Positions 1 through 8,009 of a stretch of 64,000 nucleotides of DNA are shown one piece after another; position 1 is the first letter of the stretch, and each line of letters begins with the position of its first letter. The notes under the pieces were generated by a model. The model saw only the letters and a program-made list of their open reading frames with translations. It did no database searches and was not told the origin of the DNA. Both the position numbers and the translations under genes were made by a program. Source of the DNA: Nitrosopumilaceae archaeon AB1(1) (GTDB taxonomy: Archaea; Thermoproteota; Nitrososphaeria; Nitrososphaerales; Nitrosopumilaceae); contig CP136752.1 in NCBI GenBank assembly GCA_033471095.1, positions 135,259-199,258 of the forward strand, read 5' to 3'.

Positions 1-189
1 AGCTTTGAGCAGGTGAGCACAGAAATTTCAAATACCATACAGGGTATTTCTGCAGCCGCAGAACCACAAGTATCAGGTGAGGACCTAGATGGATTCATTC
101 AAGAAGTTATCATAATGGTGGATAAATCCGAAGAGGGGAAAAAAGAGACAAAACCAGTATCAAAAAAGAGAAAAACCTCAAAAAAATAA
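1..189 (+). CDS. C-terminal fragment of unrecognised protein with Lys-rich tail
   Basis: Frame 1 is open from the window edge to TAA at 187-189, giving 62 residues of a protein whose 5' end lies outside the window. The visible part is an Ala/Gln/Glu-containing segment followed by an acidic-hydrophobic helix (LDGFIQEVIIMVDK) and a basic tail (KKRKTSKK). I recognise no family. A lysine-rich tail is compatible with nucleic-acid binding, but that is a guess. Confidence 0.6.
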   Translation, partial: SFEQVSTEISNTIQGISAAAEPQVSGEDLDGFIQEVIIMVDKSEEGKKETKPVSKKRKTSKK

Positions 190-255
190 AATTATTATTG
201 TTTAGTTGACAAGATTAGAAATATAGTTATATAGATTAGACACATAATATATGAA

Positions 256-366
256 ATGGAAAAAAGTTGCGAATGTGGAATATGTGGACATCATAGTGAA
301 AAAGATTGCACGGAGAAACAGTGCAGTTGTTGTATGAATTTTCATGTGAGATCTGGAAAAAAGTAA
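256..366 (+). CDS. small Cys-rich (zinc-binding-like) protein, 36 aa
   Basis: ATG at 256 opens a 36-codon frame ending in TAA at 364-366. It contains CECGICGHH, then C, then CSCC, and ends NFHVRSGKK: seven cysteines and three histidines in 36 residues. The density and spacing suggest a metal-binding mini-protein. An alternative ATG at 251 is in another frame and lacks this pattern. The gene lies between the partial gene at the window start and a minus-strand hypothetical gene. Role unknown; that it is real is inferred from the Cys/His pattern only. Confidence 0.55.
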   Translation: MEKSCECGICGHHSEKDCTEKQCSCCMNFHVRSGKK

Positions 367-371
367 AAAAA

Positions 372-746
372 CTAGTTTGACAAATCTCTTAATGTTTTTT
401 TTATCAACTCAATTAAATTATTAGTGTTTAACGCATCTAATATTTTAAATCTTATGTTATGTAGTCTATGCGGATCATCAGAATACAATTCAGACATGGT
501 ATTAATTTCTCGGCTAAAATCAAAGCTACTAGTAAATAATTTCAACATGTCTAATAATTGCAGATATTCAGTATATTGTGAATCATTCATACGATGTGAG
601 ATACTAATCATGAGACCTACTATTTTGGCATGTTCTCGTTTTATGATATCAAGATCACCTGGTTTATCAGGTAAACTCTCAAGTAAAGTTACAGAATCTA
701 TAATTTGTTGTAGAATATTCAGAAGATATTCATGATGAGTAGGCAT
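372..746 (-). CDS. hypothetical helical protein, 124 aa
   Basis: A 124-residue minus-strand frame with ATG start, predicted mostly helical (leucine/isoleucine-rich, regularly spaced charged residues), no signal peptide, no membrane segment and no cysteines. It is transcribed divergently from threonine synthase across an ~80-bp AT-rich gap. I do not recognise the family. Codon use and base composition match the neighbours, so I treat it as a real gene rather than a shadow; the opposite-strand frame covering it looks like noise. Confidence 0.6.
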   Translation of the reverse strand: MPTHHEYLLNILQQIIDSVTLLESLPDKPGDLDIIKREHAKIVGLMISISHRMNDSQYTEYLQLLDMLKLFTSSFDFSREINTMSELYSDDPHRLHNIRFKILDALNTNNLIELIKKTLRDLSN

Positions 747-829
747 ATCTATGTAATGAGATGATCATGAGACAGATATTAAATTGTAAACTTTTTTATC
801 CTTAAATTAGTCAAATTTATCACTAAAAT

Positions 830-2161
830 ATGCAAAAAGCACATACAAGATGCATATCACCATCATGCAGTCTAGAATATCCTATCGAAGAGAACAGAGT
901 AGAGTGTAAGAGAGGACACTTGTTAGATGTCATATACAAAGAGGCACCAAACACAAATCTAAAAGAGATGTTTTATGCTAGACGTAATTCACAGGGAATA
1001 ATATATAATGAAAGTGGCGTATGGCGATTCAGAGAATTATTGAATTTTTGTCAAATAGACACGAATGATTATGCAGAGTGTTCAAAATATTTAGTATCCC
1101 TAGATGGCGCAGAGGGTAGACAATCAAAACCATACCACATGTCCAAAGTCGCAGAGTTTATTGGAATGAATACAAAGAATATTTGGTTGCAACCAGAGGG
1201 GTATAATCCTAGTGGTTCATTCAAGGATAACGGCATGGCAACTGCCGTAACTCATGCAAAAATAGTACATGCAAAAAAGATCATATGCGCATCCACAGGA
1301 AATACATCTGCAGCAGCTAGTATGTATGCTGCAAATGAGAATATAGATTGTGATGTGTATATTCCAACAGGTCAGATTGCTCCTGGAAAACTCAGTCAAG
1401 CTTATCAATTCGGAGCGCAGTTAATACAAGTAGATGGGAATTTTGACGATGCTTTAACAAAATCGTTGGAAAATTCAAAAAATAATAATGGGTATACAGT
1501 AAATTCTATAAATCCATTTAGAATAGAGGGGCAAAAAACAATTCTTTATAGATTTCTAGAGGCTCTAAAATGGGAAACGCCAGATTGGGTAGTTTATCCA
1601 GGTGGAGTTATGGGAAATACATCTAGTTGTGGCAAATGTTTAATGGAGTTGTATGAATGGGGATGGATAAAAAAAATACCACGTATTGCAGTAATTAATG
1701 CAGAAGGAGCAAAAACAGTATCAGATTTGTATAATGGAAAGTACGATGAACCAATGCGTTGGAACAGGGGGAAACCAAATTTGGATATTTTGAATAATTA
1801 TTATAAAAAATTAGATTCAGAGAATATAAGGCCAAATACTAAAGCGACCGCAATACAGATTGGCAGACCTGCAAATATCCTCAAAGGGCTAAGGGCATTA
1901 GAATTTACCAATGGGGTGGTAACTACAGTAACAGATTCACAGATGTTAGATGGTATGTCCATAGTAGGTTTGAACGGATTTGACTGCGAAATGGCATCGG
2001 GGGCAGTACCGGCAGGGATTCGCAAGCTGGTCAGTGAAGAAATTATAAAAAAAGATGACGTTGTGGTTGGAATTCTTACTGGAAGGCAAAAAGAATCCAT
2101 GCTAGCCGTGGATTATCATAATGCGTCTACAAATAGATTTGCACTACCACCAAAAAAATGA
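830..2161 (+). CDS. thrC: threonine synthase
   Basis: PLP-dependent enzyme converting O-phospho-L-homoserine to L-threonine (fold-type II). The 443-residue protein begins with a short Cys-containing segment (CISPSCSLEYP...CKRGH) typical of archaeal ThrC, then carries the PLP lysine motif NPSGSFKDNGM (about residues 126-136), the phosphate/substrate loop STGNTSAA and the Gly-rich PGGVMGNTSS region. Length is normal for the longer ThrC class. It stands alone on the plus strand; 47 bp downstream begins the zinc-ribbon/aEF-1beta pair. Related fold-II enzymes (cysteate synthase, threonine dehydratase) are less likely given the N-terminal Cys segment and overall motif set. Confidence 0.93.
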   Translation: MQKAHTRCISPSCSLEYPIEENRVECKRGHLLDVIYKEAPNTNLKEMFYARRNSQGIIYNESGVWRFRELLNFCQIDTNDYAECSKYLVSLDGAEGRQSKPYHMSKVAEFIGMNTKNIWLQPEGYNPSGSFKDNGMATAVTHAKIVHAKKIICASTGNTSAAASMYAANENIDCDVYIPTGQIAPGKLSQAYQFGAQLIQVDGNFDDALTKSLENSKNNNGYTVNSINPFRIEGQKTILYRFLEALKWETPDWVVYPGGVMGNTSSCGKCLMELYEWGWIKKIPRIAVINAEGAKTVSDLYNGKYDEPMRWNRGKPNLDILNNYYKKLDSENIRPNTKATAIQIGRPANILKGLRALEFTNGVVTTVTDSQMLDGMSIVGLNGFDCEMASGAVPAGIRKLVSEEIIKKDDVVVGILTGRQKESMLAVDYHNASTNRFALPPKK

Positions 2162-2208
2162 GGCACACACTAAACTATAAATTCAGATTGCTTTTGGTGT
2201 AAAGTATA

Positions 2209-2385
2209 ATGTCGTCTGTAGAACTTCCAAAATGTAGTTGTTGTAAAAGGCACATAATGCCAAATGATAAATGTGTAAAATTTGATTGTCCTTCATGCGG
2301 ATTTAGTTTACTTTGGAGATGTCAAAGTTGTAGAGAATCTGCAGGTCAGTATACTTGTGAATCATGTGGATTTGGTGGACCGTAG
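2209..2385 (+). CDS. archaeal small zinc-ribbon protein (HVO_2753-like), 58 aa
   Basis: ATG at 2209 to TAG at 2383-2385. The protein has four zinc-knuckle pairs (CSCC, CPSCG, CQSC, CESCG), the arrangement of the small archaeal zinc-finger family often encoded next to aEF-1beta. The next gene starts at the base following the stop, so the two are almost certainly co-transcribed and possibly coupled. The family is thought to bind RNA or ribosomes; that role is family knowledge held loosely, not visible here. Confidence 0.85.
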   Translation: MSSVELPKCSCCKRHIMPNDKCVKFDCPSCGFSLLWRCQSCRESAGQYTCESCGFGGP

Positions 2386-2667
2386 ATGGCAAAATTATTA
2401 ATAATTGTAAAAATACTTCCAGACAGCGCTGAAGCAGATTTGGATAAGATTATAGAGAATGTGAAATTAAATCTACCAGATAATATAACTTTGAGAGCAA
2501 CAGAAAAAGAACCTCTTGCATTTGGATTATATTTTGTAAAGGCCCAGTTTGTTTTAGAAGATAAGGAAGGGCAAAGTGATGCACTTGAAGATGCTATACG
2601 TAAAACAGAACATGTAAGTGAATTAGAAATATTAAACATGAGTCGAATGTCAGTAGATATGAAATAG
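2386..2667 (+). CDS. ef1b: translation elongation factor aEF-1beta
   Basis: A 93-residue protein with the compact ferredoxin-like fold of archaeal EF-1beta, the nucleotide-exchange factor for aEF-1alpha. Visible hallmarks are an N-terminal strand ([17 protein letters not shown]), a central IKPLAFGL-type motif here read as [17 protein letters not shown], and a conserved acidic stretch ending in the EILNMSRM helix/strand. Length matches the family (~88-95). It directly abuts the zinc-ribbon gene upstream and is followed after 4 bp by the Cdc48 paralogue, so the three probably form one transcript. Confidence 0.93.
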   Translation: MAKLLIIVKILPDSAEADLDKIIENVKLNLPDNITLRATEKEPLAFGLYFVKAQFVLEDKEGQSDALEDAIRKTEHVSELEILNMSRMSVDMK

Positions 2668-2671
2668 GTGT

Positions 2672-4834
2672 GTGACAGTTTTGGATGACGTTAGAGCATC
2701 CCTTAAAGTCAAGATTATAGAAGCAAAGCCACGTGATGTTGGGAAAAAACGAATAAGAATTGATGAAAAAGATATGAAAACTATACAAGTAAAGGCAGGT
2801 GATTTGGTAAAGATTGTAGGTGACAAGACAAGTTGTGCTGTAGTTTGGCCAGCAGATGAGGATGATAAATTAGTGGAGGTTGTACGTATGGATGGACAGA
2901 GTAGAAAAAATATAGGCACATCATTGTATGATCATATCACGATTACTAGCTGCAAATCACAGAATGCGGCAAGTATTGAAATAATCCCAATATATGAAAA
3001 AATGAATAGTGATTATGAATTCACAGATTTTGTAAAGAATAGAATAAAGAATATGCCATTAATCAAAGGAGATGAGATTTCAGTAGTAATTCTAGGAAAC
3101 AGTATAGAGTTCAAGATAGGCAAGACGACGCCAGATGGAGTTGTAACCATTAACGAATTTACCAAACTTAGCATATTAGAGAACATCACACAAGATACAA
3201 AAACTCACATAATGTATGATGAGATTGGAGGGTTGGAAGAGGAAGTCTCTACAATGAGAGATATTGTAGAGATGCCACTTAGACATCCAGAATTATTCAG
3301 AAGTTTAGGGATAGAAGCTCAAGCAGGGATATTATTGTATGGTCCCCCAGGATGTGGTAAAACACTTATTGTAAAAGTTTTAGCAAGTGAATCATATGCC
3401 AATATGTATATAATTAATGGCCCAGAAATATTAAACAAATATTATGGTGAAACAGAAGCTAAATTACGTGAAATTTTCAAAGAGGCAAAAGAAAATTCAC
3501 CTAGTATAATATTCATAGATGAGATCGACGCAATTGCTCCACGAAGAGAAAGCGCACAGGGAGAAGTAGAGAAAAGAATAGTAGGACAACTACTTGCTCT
3601 AATGGATGGTGTTACAGATAGAGGAAATGTCATAGTTTTAGGTGCGACAAATAGACCAGATAGTATAAATCCAGCATTACGTCGTCCAGGCAGATTTGAT
3701 AAAGAGATAGAAATTCCGGTTCCAAATATAGAGAGTCGTACTGCAATATTACAAATTTACACACGCGGTATGCCACTTAAATCTGAAATAAAAATAAAAT
3801 CACTTGCATCAGATCTTATAGGATATACAGGCGCAGACATTAAATTATTATGCAGAGAGGCGGCGGTAGTTGCCATAAAGAGATATTTACCAAAAAACAC
3901 TCCAATATCTAGTAAAATTCCCTCATCAGTGTTACAATCCATGGTAATTAAACGAAGTGATTTTTACGAAGCGATGCAAAAGATTGTACCGGCAACCATG
4001 AGAGAATTTTACATAGAACAGCCAAAAATTATTTGGGATAACATTGTAGGATTAGAAAAAATAAAAAAACAGTTAAAAGAAAATTTTGTTTTGGCTATAA
4101 ATGATCCACATAGATTTGATGAAATAGGAATAAAACCTCCAAAAGGGATATTATTGTATGGTCCCACAGGATGCGGTAAATCACTTTTAGCTCAAGCTCT
4201 TGCAACAGAATGTAAAGCAAGCATCATTTATGTTCACGGAGCAGATATGTTGTCTAGGTGGGAGGGTGAATCAGAGAAGGCGATTAAAAAAATATTTCTC
4301 AAAGCAAAATCATCAACTCCATGTATTATAATTTTTGATGAATTTGAAATTATTGCAGGAAAAAGAGAACATGTTAATACATTATCAAGTCAGATTATAT
4401 CTCAGATACAAAATTCAATTCCACAAGTATGCGTTATAGGAATTACAAATAGACCAGATATGATAGACTCATCAGTATGTGCTGCAGGAAGATTGGACAT
4501 ATCCTTGTATGTTCCTCCTCCAAATCAAAATGAAAGATTGGGTATTTTAAAAATCCTAGTTAAAAAATTTAAGTTATCAAATGATGTAAATTTGGAAGAA
4601 ATTGCACAGAGGACATATGGGTACACGGGTGGAGATTTGTCCATAATCTGTCGAAGTGTGGTAATTCACTCAATACACAGAGATAATCACACTATAACGC
4701 ACGATGATTTCAACGAGTCTTTGGCAAAGATTAGACCATCTGTTAGTAAGGAAATGATAAAATCTTATGAAGATATTCAGCAAGGATTATCTAGTATTAA
4801 CATCGATGATAAAAATAAGGGGCTGTATAGTTGA
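2672..4834 (+). CDS. cdc48: Cdc48/p97-type AAA+ ATPase, divergent paralogue
   Basis: 720-residue double-AAA unfoldase. An N-terminal double-psi barrel domain (about 1-90) and second N subdomain (~95-175) precede D1, with Walker A GPPGCGKT (224-231), Walker B IIFIDEID (~280-287) and a complete arginine-finger segment LRRPGRFD. D2 has Walker A GPTGCGKS (497-504) but a modified Walker B (IIIFDEFE) and a degraded second-region motif, SSVCAAGRLD, where Cdc48 normally has ALLRPGRLD. One of two arginine-finger positions is therefore lost. The domain-opening motif is also degenerate (WDNIVGLE). GTG start at 2672. It overlaps the next gene by 4 bases. Function: ATP-driven protein remodelling, with D2 likely altered. 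Confidence 0.88.
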   Translation: MTVLDDVRASLKVKIIEAKPRDVGKKRIRIDEKDMKTIQVKAGDLVKIVGDKTSCAVVWPADEDDKLVEVVRMDGQSRKNIGTSLYDHITITSCKSQNAASIEIIPIYEKMNSDYEFTDFVKNRIKNMPLIKGDEISVVILGNSIEFKIGKTTPDGVVTINEFTKLSILENITQDTKTHIMYDEIGGLEEEVSTMRDIVEMPLRHPELFRSLGIEAQAGILLYGPPGCGKTLIVKVLASESYANMYIINGPEILNKYYGETEAKLREIFKEAKENSPSIIFIDEIDAIAPRRESAQGEVEKRIVGQLLALMDGVTDRGNVIVLGATNRPDSINPALRRPGRFDKEIEIPVPNIESRTAILQIYTRGMPLKSEIKIKSLASDLIGYTGADIKLLCREAAVVAIKRYLPKNTPISSKIPSSVLQSMVIKRSDFYEAMQKIVPATMREFYIEQPKIIWDNIVGLEKIKKQLKENFVLAINDPHRFDEIGIKPPKGILLYGPTGCGKSLLAQALATECKASIIYVHGADMLSRWEGESEKAIKKIFLKAKSSTPCIIIFDEFEIIAGKREHVNTLSSQIISQIQNSIPQVCVIGITNRPDMIDSSVCAAGRLDISLYVPPPNQNERLGILKILVKKFKLSNDVNLEEIAQRTYGYTGGDLSIICRSVVIHSIHRDNHTITHDDFNESLAKIRPSVSKEMIKSYEDIQQGLSSINIDDKNKGLYS

Positions 4835-5127
4835 CAATACCATTTAGAAATATTGTATTTGAATATATTAAAAACAAGGAGTCACTTACCAATGTAGAGT
4901 TACAAAAATTACTTGTAAAAACAAATCCAGAGATAACAAGTGATAGATTAGAGAAATTATTATTAGAACTAGAAATACTAGGAACCATCTCTGTTACATG
5001 GCTTGCAAAGGATACAAGGAGAATAGAGGTAATAGTAGAGAAGGAAGAGATTGACAAAATTGAAGAACAAAACAAAGAGACACAAATTAAAGAGTATGAA
5101 GTTAGTTTCCCAGGCGCAGTAGACTAA
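4831..5127 (+). CDS. small winged-helix-like protein coupled to Cdc48
   Basis: 98 residues; TTG start at 4831 inside the TTGA overlap with the Cdc48 stop, so translation is probably coupled. Residues ~5-65 read as a helix-helix-helix-strand pattern (IVFEYIKNKE...NVELQKLLVKTNPEITSDRLEKLLLELEILG) followed by a beta wing, like a winged helix-turn-helix; the last 30 residues are highly charged. Its stop overlaps the convergent heme o synthase gene by 4 bases. I do not recognise a named family. The tight linkage suggests an adaptor or regulator of this Cdc48 paralogue, which is inference. Confidence 0.7.
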   Translation: MTIPFRNIVFEYIKNKESLTNVELQKLLVKTNPEITSDRLEKLLLELEILGTISVTWLAKDTRRIEVIVEKEEIDKIEEQNKETQIKEYEVSFPGAVD

Positions 5128-5996
5128 ATTCGTATATGAAAAGTTGCATCAAGTACTAGAGCTAAGAATATTATAGTCAAATACGGAGCTGTAATTTTAT
5201 ACGCTTGCCACGCAAATTCAGATGTAGGTGTTTTTGTTAATTTATAGTGATAGACAAGCATCAATCCACCAGAAACAGCTGCAATAATGGTGTAAATTAA
5301 ACCAAGACCAAATGAATATAAAATTAATGAGTATGGTAATAAAATTATTGTGTTTGCTAAAATATATTTTGAAGTTCGTTGCATACCAATCACAACAGGC
5401 AGCATTGGAACATTAACTTGAGTATAATCATCATTCATTTTCATTGCAAGACACCAAAAGTGGGATGGCGTCCAAACAAATACCAAAAATCCTACTAAAA
5501 ATCCTAGTAGATCAATTGAACCAGTTGCAGCTGCCCACCCTGCCATTGATGCGGCGCTACCGGCAAATCCACCAATTACAATATTTGTAGTACTATTCCT
5601 TTTCAACCACATAGTATAGATAATTACATAAAAGAATATTCCAAGTGCAACAAAAAATGTAGACAATTCATTTAATGTTATATACGCATAGATTACAGAT
5701 ACACAACTTACTACAACACCATAAATCAAGACGATATTAGGGGATATGGTTCCACTCGGAATTGGTCGTGTGCTTGTACGAGTCATCTTAGAATCAATAT
5801 CACGATCGTAATAATGATTCAGTGCGCTAGAACCTGCAGATGCCAAGATGCCAACAATAATCAGATGTAGCATTGTCAGGTAGTCTATCTCCTGACCGGC
5901 AAGAGTACCTGCAGTATACATGGACGCAACGGCGGTAAATACGAGTAGTACTACAATACGTGGCTTTGATACAAGTAAGATCTCTTTAATTGTCAA
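5124..5996 (-). CDS. ctaB: protoheme IX farnesyltransferase (heme o synthase)
   Basis: UbiA-superfamily membrane prenyltransferase that farnesylates heme b to heme o for heme-copper oxidases. The 290-residue protein has about nine hydrophobic segments and the diagnostic Asp-rich loop NHYYDRDIDSKMTRT (residues ~60-75), followed by RPIPSG. The second loop (~170-215) includes WTPSHFWCLA and a DYTQVNVPMLPVV segment, typical of CtaB/CyoE rather than chlorophyll or menaquinone prenyltransferases. Start is TTG at 5996. It is divergent from the cupredoxin membrane protein, consistent with a shared respiratory theme. Confidence 0.93.
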   Translation of the reverse strand: MTIKEILLVSKPRIVVLLVFTAVASMYTAGTLAGQEIDYLTMLHLIIVGILASAGSSALNHYYDRDIDSKMTRTSTRPIPSGTISPNIVLIYGVVVSCVSVIYAYITLNELSTFFVALGIFFYVIIYTMWLKRNSTTNIVIGGFAGSAASMAGWAAATGSIDLLGFLVGFLVFVWTPSHFWCLAMKMNDDYTQVNVPMLPVVIGMQRTSKYILANTIILLPYSLILYSFGLGLIYTIIAAVSGGLMLVYHYKLTKTPTSEFAWQAYKITAPYLTIIFLALVLDATFHIRI

Positions 5997-6081
5997 CTAC
6001 ATCACAGGTCAGGACTAGGAAATTAATGTATTCGTATTGACTTACAAAGAATTAAGTATATCAATCTAGACGCCATGATAA

Positions 6082-7224
6082 ATGAGTAATTGGGATCTAA
6101 TGATGCCAGGTATGGGACTGACTGGAATAGGTCTAACTGGCATAATAACATCATATTCGGGTTTGGCACACACATTCATAGATGGAATGCATGCATTAAC
6201 TGGACTTACATTATTCATTGGGCTTATAATTTTAGCCGCTGGAATAATGGAAGGTGGTGTATCTACAAGCAATAGAGCAAAGGCTACGGTACTAGTTGTT
6301 GCTGCAATATCACTTTCCTTTGCAGCTGTTTCACTCACATCAAATACAATCGACTCTGTTATTACATTCGCAGGTGTGATGTTAGTTATTGCAATACCAT
6401 CAATAGTCATTGCATATGTAGGTACAAAACATAAAGAGTATATGAAACCAATTGCAACAATATTTTTACTTGCAGTAGGTGCAGGAGTGTTGGCATATAT
6501 TGGATTTGGTTTTTCAGGTCCAGAACCATATCTTGTTTCAACAGTAATTGAAGAGGTTAAAGAGGAGATAAAAATAGTATCAGATACTCCAATATTTTCA
6601 ATTGCAATATTAGAAGGGGCAGCAATTAATGGAAATCCAGATTACTTACCAGATGAGGATACAAAAGTTACAAGAGGTGAAATTATAGAGTGGATTAATG
6701 AGGATGCAGCAGCTCATACAGCTACAAGTTTTGATGATTTAGGCGATACATTTGATTCGGGGCTTTTGAGTAGTGGAGATACATATCAATTAGATACTAC
6801 AGATTTACCCGATTCTGTTTCCTATTTTTGTACATTGCATCCATGGATGGAATCAGCATTTGCAATCGTAGATGATTCTGAAGCAACTACGACTGAGATG
6901 ATGAATAATGAGAGTATGATGATGGAAGAGAAGATATTAGAAATTTCAATTCCTCAAGGAGCAGGAATTCCTGGATCAGATAAAATATTTTATGATCCTG
7001 AGGAAATCACAATCGATACAGGAGATACAATAACATGGACAAATAATGACATAACAATTCATACTGTAACATCTGGGATGGTAGAATCAGGACATGATGG
7101 AATATTTGATTCTAGTATCATAGGATCAAGTGAATCATTTGAATACACATTTGATGATGCAGGATATTATCCATATTATTGTGTGCTTCACCCATGGATG
7201 TTAGGCTCTGTAACGGCAGAATAA
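6082..7224 (+). CDS. membrane-anchored protein with two cupredoxin (blue copper) domains
   Basis: 380 residues. The N-terminal ~165 residues contain four to five hydrophobic segments; the rest is extracytoplasmic. Two plastocyanin/halocyanin-like domains follow (about 185-275 and 300-380). Each has the copper-ligand pattern: domain 1 AAHTA...YFCTLHPWM, domain 2 TIHTV...YYCVLHPWM (His, Cys, His, Met). A short Met/Glu/Asn linker (MMNNESMMMEEK) separates them. Thaumarchaea use such proteins as electron carriers in place of cytochrome c; that is family knowledge. It lies divergent from heme o synthase and 1 bp before the JAMM gene. Electron transfer to or from the terminal oxidase is the natural inference. 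Confidence 0.88.
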   Translation: MSNWDLMMPGMGLTGIGLTGIITSYSGLAHTFIDGMHALTGLTLFIGLIILAAGIMEGGVSTSNRAKATVLVVAAISLSFAAVSLTSNTIDSVITFAGVMLVIAIPSIVIAYVGTKHKEYMKPIATIFLLAVGAGVLAYIGFGFSGPEPYLVSTVIEEVKEEIKIVSDTPIFSIAILEGAAINGNPDYLPDEDTKVTRGEIIEWINEDAAAHTATSFDDLGDTFDSGLLSSGDTYQLDTTDLPDSVSYFCTLHPWMESAFAIVDDSEATTTEMMNNESMMMEEKILEISIPQGAGIPGSDKIFYDPEEITIDTGDTITWTNNDITIHTVTSGMVESGHDGIFDSSIIGSSESFEYTFDDAGYYPYYCVLHPWMLGSVTAE

Positions 7225-7225
7225 T

Positions 7226-7615
7226 TTGTTAGTACTAGGTAAATTTTACAAGACGTTGGTAGAATATGCCGAACGTAGTAAACCGAACGAAGTATCATCC
7301 ATGCTATTTGGCAAACATGAAGATGATAAAATAGTGACATACGATATATTTGAAACATCAAATGAAAATGAGTCACCTACAAGTTTTGTGATACCAAATG
7401 ATGAATTACTTTATGGGTACAAGGAAGCAGAAAAAAGAAATTTACAAATAATTGGAATATTTCATTCACATCCAATTTCTGAGGCTTATCCATCACTAAC
7501 CGACAAAAAATTCATGATTATCAATCCAATTGTATGGGCAATATATTCAGGATTAGATAAAAAAATTAAAGCATTCACTCTAGATGATGAAATTAAAGAA
7601 ATACCAGTTGTGTAA
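7226..7615 (+). CDS. JAMM/MPN+ metalloprotease-like protein
   Basis: 129 residues, TTG start at 7226, one base after the cupredoxin-protein stop. The full JAMM zinc signature is present: Glu22 (PNEVSSMLFG), His80-Ser-His82-Pro, then Ser90 and Asp93 (SxxD). This is the catalytic MPN+ set found in archaeal Rri1/HvJAMM-type isopeptidases that cleave ubiquitin-like modifiers, and in bacterial Mec/RadC relatives. No other domain is attached. The substrate is unknown; no ubiquitin-like gene is visible nearby, so desampylase-like activity is inference. Confidence 0.83.
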   Translation: MLVLGKFYKTLVEYAERSKPNEVSSMLFGKHEDDKIVTYDIFETSNENESPTSFVIPNDELLYGYKEAEKRNLQIIGIFHSHPISEAYPSLTDKKFMIINPIVWAIYSGLDKKIKAFTLDDEIKEIPVV

Positions 7616-7700
7616 TAATAAATTTATAGTTAAATAAGTACAATACGTCACAGTATATTCTAAATTATATCATATCTTGTTTTAAATATACGAATATTTA

Positions 7701-7967
7701 ATGAAAATTATGGAAATACATGTGTACGACACCTATGTAAAAGCACAAGATGGTCATACTATGCATTTTGACGTGATTACAAAAGAGAAAGATCATGACA
7801 AAGCAATAGAGTATGCAAAACAGTGGTTAACATCAGTAAATGAGAACAATGCTACTGTGACTACTAACGAGTGCCAATTCTGTCATTCACAAGGCGCTCC
7901 AGAACCAGTAGAGCAGGCCATTGAGAAAGACGGATACTTCATCCAAAAGATGGAAGGCTGTCCTTAG
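7701..7967 (+). CDS. DUF2024 family protein
   Basis: 88 residues starting at ATG 7701. The opening IHVYDTYVKAQDGHTMHFDV followed by a Lys/Glu helix, then ECQFCHSQGAPEPVEQAI, matches my memory of the DUF2024 family (small, mostly bacterial, unknown function). The CxxCH is part of the family pattern and might bind metal or heme, but a 88-residue cytosolic protein without signal peptide makes c-type heme unlikely. Monocistronic, in an AT-rich setting with ~85 bp before it. Function unknown. Confidence 0.75.
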   Translation: MKIMEIHVYDTYVKAQDGHTMHFDVITKEKDHDKAIEYAKQWLTSVNENNATVTTNECQFCHSQGAPEPVEQAIEKDGYFIQKMEGCP

Positions 7968-8009
7968 AGATAGCACATCCAATTTTTTTTTATTTTTTAT
8001 TTAATAATT

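Noticed and set aside
7226-7376. Minus-strand frame overlapping the cupredoxin/JAMM junction
   Set aside because: Antisense to two motif-complete genes.
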